Positions 8,382 to 11,200 of a DNA stretch of 11,200 bases are shown here, in pieces. The translations under genes and the position numbers were made by a program. The notes below the pieces were generated by a model, which was not told the origin of the DNA, ran no database searches, and saw nothing but the letters and a program-made list of their open reading frames with translations. Each line of letters starts with the position of its first letter. Within the stretch, counting starts at the first letter, position 1. This DNA is from an uncultured Blautia sp. (lineage in GTDB: Bacteria; Bacillota; Clostridia; Lachnospirales; Lachnospiraceae), in the NCBI GenBank assembly GCA_900547615.1, contig URHH01000080.1:1-11200 (forward strand). Reading direction: 5' to 3'.

Positions 8382-9434
8382 TTACTTCCAGGCAAGAAGC
8401 TCGGTCCGCAGGGTATCAAGAAGCTCGGATTCCGGCACTTTCTTTACAATTTCTCCCTTTTTAATCAGAAGTCCCACACCCTTGCCGCCTGCAATTCCTA
8501 TATCTGCTTCCTTTGCTTCTCCCGGTCCGTTTACTACGCAGCCCATCACTGCCACCTTAATATCCAGAGGAATATCCTGCACCATTGTCTCTACCTGATT
8601 TGCAAGACCGATCAGGTCGATCTGCGTTCTTCCGCATGTAGGACAGGAAACCACCTCGATTCCTCCTTTTCGAAGTCCCAGTGTCTTTAAAATCCGTTTT
8701 GCAGATTTGATTTCCTCAAGAGGCGCTCCTGTAAGAGAAACACGGATCGTATCTCCGATTCCCTGAGAAAGGATCATGCCAAGCCCCACTGCCGATTTGA
8801 TATTTCCGGAATAAAGAGTGCCTGCCTCTGTAATTCCCACATGAAGCGGATAATTCGTCTTTTCCGCAATCAGCTCATGTGCTTTTGCGCACATTAAAAC
8901 ATCTGAGGATTTAATACTGATCACAAGATTGTCATATCCCAGCTCCTCAATAATTTTTACTTTATCAAGCGCGCTCTCCACAAGCCCTTCCGCCGTTACG
9001 CCGTGATATTTTTCCACAAGCTCTTTTTCAAGCGAGCCGCTGTTTACACCGACACGAATGGGAATATTTCTCTCCTTCGCCACATCGACTACGGCTTTAA
9101 TCCGCTCTGTGCTTCCGATATTTCCCGGGTTGATGCGGATTTTATCTGCGCCGTTTTCCATAGAAGCAATGGCAAGTCTGTAATCAAAATGAATATCTGC
9201 AACAAGAGGAATATGTATCTGTTTTTTAATTTCCCCAAGCGCCTTTGCCGCTTCCATCGTAGGAACTGCACAGCGGATAATCTCGCACCCTGCTGCTTCC
9301 AGCGCCAGAATCTGCTCCACTGTCGCCTGTACGTCCTCTGTTTTTGTATTTGTCATAGACTGGATCAGAATGGGATTTCCCCCTCCGATTTTTCTGTCTC
9401 CAATCTGAATTACCTTTGTATTATCTCTGTACAT
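8382..9434 (-). CDS. ispG: (E)-4-hydroxy-3-methylbut-2-enyl-diphosphate synthase (flavodoxin type)
   Basis: The product is 350 aa, the usual length for bacterial IspG (GcpE). It carries out the penultimate step of the MEP isoprenoid pathway, reductively opening methylerythritol cyclodiphosphate to HMBPP with a 4Fe-4S cluster. The N-terminal TIM-barrel is seen in IQSMTNTKTEDV (24-35), VADIHFDYRLA (78-88), DKIRINPGNIG (97-107), RVGVNSGSLE (127-136) and HVGITEAG (198-205). The C-terminal cluster domain has SCPTCGRTQ with Cys264 and Cys267, and GCVVNGPGE with Cys299 and Glu306, the known ligands. A very strong GGAGGAGG (9441-9448) sits six bases before the ATG, inside the end of the preceding small gene, which overlaps ispG by 14 bases. 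The stop lies 14 bases before polC. In related genomes I recall ispG next to dxr and the protease gene rseP; neither lies directly upstream here. Confidence 0.97.
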   Translation of the reverse strand: MYRDNTKVIQIGDRKIGGGNPILIQSMTNTKTEDVQATVEQILALEAAGCEIIRCAVPTMEAAKALGEIKKQIHIPLVADIHFDYRLAIASMENGADKIRINPGNIGSTERIKAVVDVAKERNIPIRVGVNSGSLEKELVEKYHGVTAEGLVESALDKVKIIEELGYDNLVISIKSSDVLMCAKAHELIAEKTNYPLHVGITEAGTLYSGNIKSAVGLGMILSQGIGDTIRVSLTGAPLEEIKSAKRILKTLGLRKGGIEVVSCPTCGRTQIDLIGLANQVETMVQDIPLDIKVAVMGCVVNGPGEAKEADIGIAGGKGVGLLIKKGEIVKKVPESELLDTLRTELLAWK

Positions 9435-9678
9435 TTTCGTCCTCCTCCTTCAACTTTTTCTGCCTTTTCATGCCCAGAATAAACAGAACAATTCCCGCAG
9501 CAGTACCCGCCAGCATAAGGATCATTCCGCCAATCCACATACTGTTTCTGTGTCCCAACGCTCCCCAGAGTGCCAGAACAAGAACTCCAAGTCCCATTCC
9601 GCTTCCAAGGATTCCTCCCGTAACCGTCATAAGCATTGCCTTTAACTGATCTCCCGGTTTTCTTTCTTTATGATCCAT
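9421..9678 (-). CDS. Small two-helix membrane protein, function unknown
   Basis: The product is 85 aa with two hydrophobic stretches, about 17-41 (Gly-rich, with GGILGSGMGLG) and 48-69, joined by a short polar loop (GHRNS). The basic N-terminus and the tail KRQKKLKEEDE suggest both ends are cytoplasmic. I do not recognise a family. The ATG at 9676-9678 is chosen because AGGTGGAG (9688-9695) lies nine bases upstream; a GTG at 9693 would add five residues but is itself part of that ribosome site. The 3' end overlaps the first 14 bases of ispG, and the codons for Lys-Glu-Glu-Asp form ispG's ribosome site, so translation of the two is probably coupled. It is the first gene after the cluster promoter. 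A real gene is likely because of the ribosome site, the overlap and the plausible topology. A direct role in isoprenoid synthesis is not shown. Confidence 0.8.
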   Translation of the reverse strand: MDHKERKPGDQLKAMLMTVTGGILGSGMGLGVLVLALWGALGHRNSMWIGGMILMLAGTAAGIVLFILGMKRQKKLKEEDENVQR

Positions 9679-9687
9679 CTTCGTCAA

Positions 9688-9695
9688 CTCCACCT
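9688..9695 (-). promoter_or_regulatory. Ribosome binding site of the small membrane protein gene
   Basis: AGGTGGAG on the minus strand is nine bases from the ATG at 9676-9678. The alternative GTG start (9691-9693) overlaps it and has no site of its own, so the 85-residue form is preferred over the 90-residue form. Confidence 0.65.
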
Positions 9696-9710
9696 TATTT
9701 TAATAGCCTT

Positions 9711-9739
9711 ATTATAACGAAATCCCGTTTTAAAAACAA
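9711..9739 (-). promoter_or_regulatory. Promoter of the small membrane protein-ispG-polC-fbp cluster
   Basis: On the minus strand TTGTTT (9734-9739) and a perfect TATAAT (9711-9716) are 17 bases apart. Transcription would start near 9704, giving a leader of about 25 bases before the first gene. No riboswitch or T-box fits in such a short leader. No other promoter as good is evident at the ispG, polC or fbp junctions. Confidence 0.55.
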
Positions 9740-9797
9740 GCACCCCGGAAATTCCAAATATTTTTTTACTGTTTTCTAAAAAAATACAATTTTTCCA

Positions 9798-9826
9798 TTG
9801 AAGTTAATAAGTAAAAGTTTTACAAT
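9798..9826 (+). promoter_or_regulatory. Promoter of ilvE
   Basis: TTGAAG (9798-9803) and TACAAT (9821-9826) are separated by 17 bases, a good sigma-A-type promoter. Transcription would start near 9833, leaving a leader of about 35 bases, too short for a T-box or leader-peptide attenuator. Control of ilvE, if any, would have to act at the promoter. Confidence 0.6.
9811..9823. promoter_or_regulatory. Perfect inverted repeat GTAAAA-G-TTTTAC in the ilvE promoter
   Basis: Two 6-base arms flank one central base. The repeat lies in the spacer and overlaps the first three bases of the -10 element. A bound regulator here would block RNA polymerase. A related half-site, GTAAAC, lies at 9828-9833, 17 bases from the first arm. 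It is AT-rich, so chance is a real alternative. Confidence 0.35.
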
Positions 9827-9867
9827 AGTAAACAAGTGAAGCATCAGATAAAACGGAGGAAATTATT

Positions 9868-10893
9868 ATGGAAAAAAAGAATATTGACTGGGCAAACCTG
9901 GGCTTCGGATATGTAAATACCGATTACCGTTTTGTTTCCAATTTTAAAAACGGCGCATGGGACGAAGGAGTTCTCACAGAAGACCCTATGGTAACCATTA
10001 ATGAATGTGCCGGCGTTCTTCAATACGCACAGACTGTATTTGAAGGAATGAAAGCTTATACAACAGAAGACGGACGCATTGTCACCTTCCGTCCGGACTT
10101 AAATGCAGAGCGTATGGAGGCTTCCGCAAAAAGACTGGAGATGCCTGTTTTTCCAAAGGAACGCTTTATTGACGCAGTTGTTCAGACTGTAAAGGCAAAT
10201 GCTGCCTATGTTCCCCCTTACGGATCCGGCGCAACGCTTTATATCCGTCCTTATCAATTCGGAACAAATCCTGTTATCGGCGTAAAACCGGCTGATGAGT
10301 ACCAGTTTCGTGTATTCACCACCCCGGTTGGACCTTACTTTAAAGGCGGTGTAAAACCTCTTACAATCCGCGTCAGCGATTTTGACCGCGCTGCTCCCCG
10401 TGGAACAGGGCATATCAAAGCAGGCCTTAATTATGCAATGAGTATGCATGCTATTGTAGACGCACATAATCAGGGATTCGACGAAAATATGTATCTTGAC
10501 CCGCAGACTCGCACAAAAGTAGAGGAGACAGGAGGCGCCAACTTCCTTTTTGTAACAAAAGACGGAAAAGTTGTCACACCAAAATCTGACAGTATCCTTC
10601 CATCTATTACCCGCCGCTCTCTGATCCAGGTTGCAAAAGATTATCTTGGTCTGGAGGCAGAGGAGCGAGAAATTTATCTTGACGAAGTACAGGATTTTGC
10701 AGAATGCGGTCTTTGCGGAACTGCCGCTGTCATTTCCCCGGTTGGAAAAATCGTAGACCACGGAAAAGAAATCTGCTTCCCAAGCGGCATGACAGAGATG
10801 GGACCTGTTACAAAGAAATTATATGAGACGCTCACCGGCATTCAGATGGGACGGATTGAAGCGCCAAAAGGCTGGATCCAGGTAATTGAATAA
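9868..10893 (+). CDS. ilvE: Branched-chain amino acid aminotransferase
   Basis: The product is 341 aa, a fold-type IV PLP aminotransferase of the length usual for this BCAT group. It interconverts Leu, Ile and Val with their 2-oxo acids, using glutamate/2-oxoglutarate, in the cytosol. Visible motifs: YAQTVFEGMKAY (53-64), LYIRPYQFGTN (124-134), GTGHIKAGLNYA (179-190) with Lys184 as the expected PLP Schiff-base residue, VEETGGANFLFV (218-229) with the cofactor-binding Glu, and CGTAAVISPVG (283-293). D-amino-acid transaminase and aminodeoxychorismate lyase are shorter relatives, so BCAT is favoured. The ATG follows GGAGGA (9855-9860) by seven bases. It has its own promoter, diverges from the ispG-polC cluster, and ends in a hairpin 15 bases after the stop, so it is monocistronic. 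A CxxC (Cys280, Cys283) sits just before the GTAA motif. Confidence 0.95.
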   Translation: MEKKNIDWANLGFGYVNTDYRFVSNFKNGAWDEGVLTEDPMVTINECAGVLQYAQTVFEGMKAYTTEDGRIVTFRPDLNAERMEASAKRLEMPVFPKERFIDAVVQTVKANAAYVPPYGSGATLYIRPYQFGTNPVIGVKPADEYQFRVFTTPVGPYFKGGVKPLTIRVSDFDRAAPRGTGHIKAGLNYAMSMHAIVDAHNQGFDENMYLDPQTRTKVEETGGANFLFVTKDGKVVTPKSDSILPSITRRSLIQVAKDYLGLEAEEREIYLDEVQDFAECGLCGTAAVISPVGKIVDHGKEICFPSGMTEMGPVTKKLYETLTGIQMGRIEAPKGWIQVIE

Positions 10894-10907
10894 AAATATA
10901 TACTTTT

Positions 10908-10940
10908 AAAAAGGAATGCTCTTTGCGGGCATTCCTTTTT
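10908..10940. terminator. Intrinsic terminator between converging genes, likely bidirectional
   Basis: The arms AAAAAGGAATGC (10908-10919) and GCATTCCTTTTT (10929-10940) are perfect 12-base complements closing a nine-base loop. The stem ends in a T-run on the plus strand and, because of the A-run in the other arm, also on the minus strand. It begins 15 bases after the ilvE stop and lies 10 bases beyond the stop of the converging gene, so it can serve both. Confidence 0.9.
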
Positions 10941-10949
10941 GCATTAAGA

Positions 10950-11200
10950 CTATTTGTTTCTTTTCTTCCAGGCGGCTGTCCATGTGCCTGCATTCAGAAG
11001 CACTCCGACAGCAAAAAGCAGACTGAAGTCCCCTGATATTTTCACTGCAAGACCCTGAAACCGCATAATAAGTACCTGTACCATCGGCAATATGCTTATA
11101 ATAAGACCTGCTGCTGAAAAAATCATACTTCTTTTATACCCTTTTCCTGCTGCCAGAAAACAGGCGGAAAGAAAACCCGCCGCAATTCCCAGTATTGTCA
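10950..11200 (-). CDS. Multi-span membrane protein, C-terminal fragment (5' end outside window)
   Basis: A minus-strand frame is open from the right edge to a TAG at 10950-10952, giving the last 82 residues. It holds about three hydrophobic segments: 1-18 (Gly/Ala-rich), 25-46 (starting MIFSAAGLIISILP) and 58-75 (LLFAVGVLLNAG). It ends in the basic tail WKKRNK, which is likely cytoplasmic. The other two minus-strand frames contain early stops here, and the terminator sits 10 bases past the stop, which supports a real gene. The fragment has no recognisable family motif. It could be a small integral membrane protein or the end of a larger transporter-like one. It converges with ilvE and has no visible link to it. 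Confidence 0.6.
   Translation of the reverse strand, partial: TILGIAAGFLSACFLAAGKGYKRSMIFSAAGLIISILPMVQVLIMRFQGLAVKISGDFSLLFAVGVLLNAGTWTAAWKKRNK

Noticed and set aside
9770..9784. Possible CodY box upstream of ilvE
   Set aside because: TGTTTTCTAAAAAAA matches only 10 of 15 positions of the AATTTTCWGAAAATT consensus and lies in an AT-rich tract, so chance is likely.
9804..9815. 12-base word TTAATAAGTAAA shared with 1908-1919 near the PurF-like promoter
   Set aside because: One copy is constrained by the fbp stop and last codons, the word is almost all A and T, and the two copies sit on different sides of their promoters. Coincidence is the simplest reading.
10099..10761. Minus-strand open frame of 220 codons
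   Set aside because: It is antisense to ilvE, whose motifs and ribosome site are clear. The composition is Cys- and Asn-rich with no recognisable domain.

Overview
This window looks like chromosomal core DNA from a Gram-positive anaerobe of the class Clostridia, most likely family Lachnospiraceae. The reasons are a long PolC-type replicative polymerase, a Firmicutes-type class III fructose-1,6-bisphosphatase, flavodoxin-type IspG, strong AGGAGG ribosome binding sites, TATAAT-like promoters, and a PurF paralogue of a kind I recall from Clostridia and Bacteroidetes. I see no insertion sequence, phage gene, CRISPR array, tRNA or rRNA. Gene density is high, and no stretch over 300 bases lacks a gene.

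Layout, reading the minus strand from right to left. A promoter near 9711-9739 starts a compact cluster: a small two-helix membrane protein (85 aa), ispG (isoprenoid precursor synthesis), polC (DNA polymerase III alpha) and fbp (gluconeogenesis). The junctions are a 14-nt overlap, a 14-nt gap and a 16-nt gap, so this is almost certainly one transcription unit. After fbp comes a PurF-like amidophosphoribosyltransferase paralogue with its own good promoter (1891-1919). There is no terminator before it, so it may also receive readthrough. The left edge holds the start of a membrane-anchored surface protein with a Thr/Pro repeat linker, cut by the window border.

On the plus strand, a branched-chain aminotransferase (ilvE) is divergent from the ispG-polC cluster. 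The two share a roughly 190-bp intergenic region carrying back-to-back promoters. ilvE ends in a strong hairpin that also serves a converging minus-strand gene, whose C-terminal 82 residues (a multi-span membrane protein) reach the right edge.

The genes do not form a single pathway. The point most worth following is the PurF-like protein. Its phosphoribosyltransferase half and its four presumed Fe-S cysteines look intact, but the glutaminase half lacks the N-terminal nucleophilic cysteine and the oxyanion-hole asparagine. It is therefore unlikely to be an ordinary glutamine-dependent PurF. I found no clear novel multi-gene system; the rest is housekeeping DNA with a few regulatory and small-gene points of interest.
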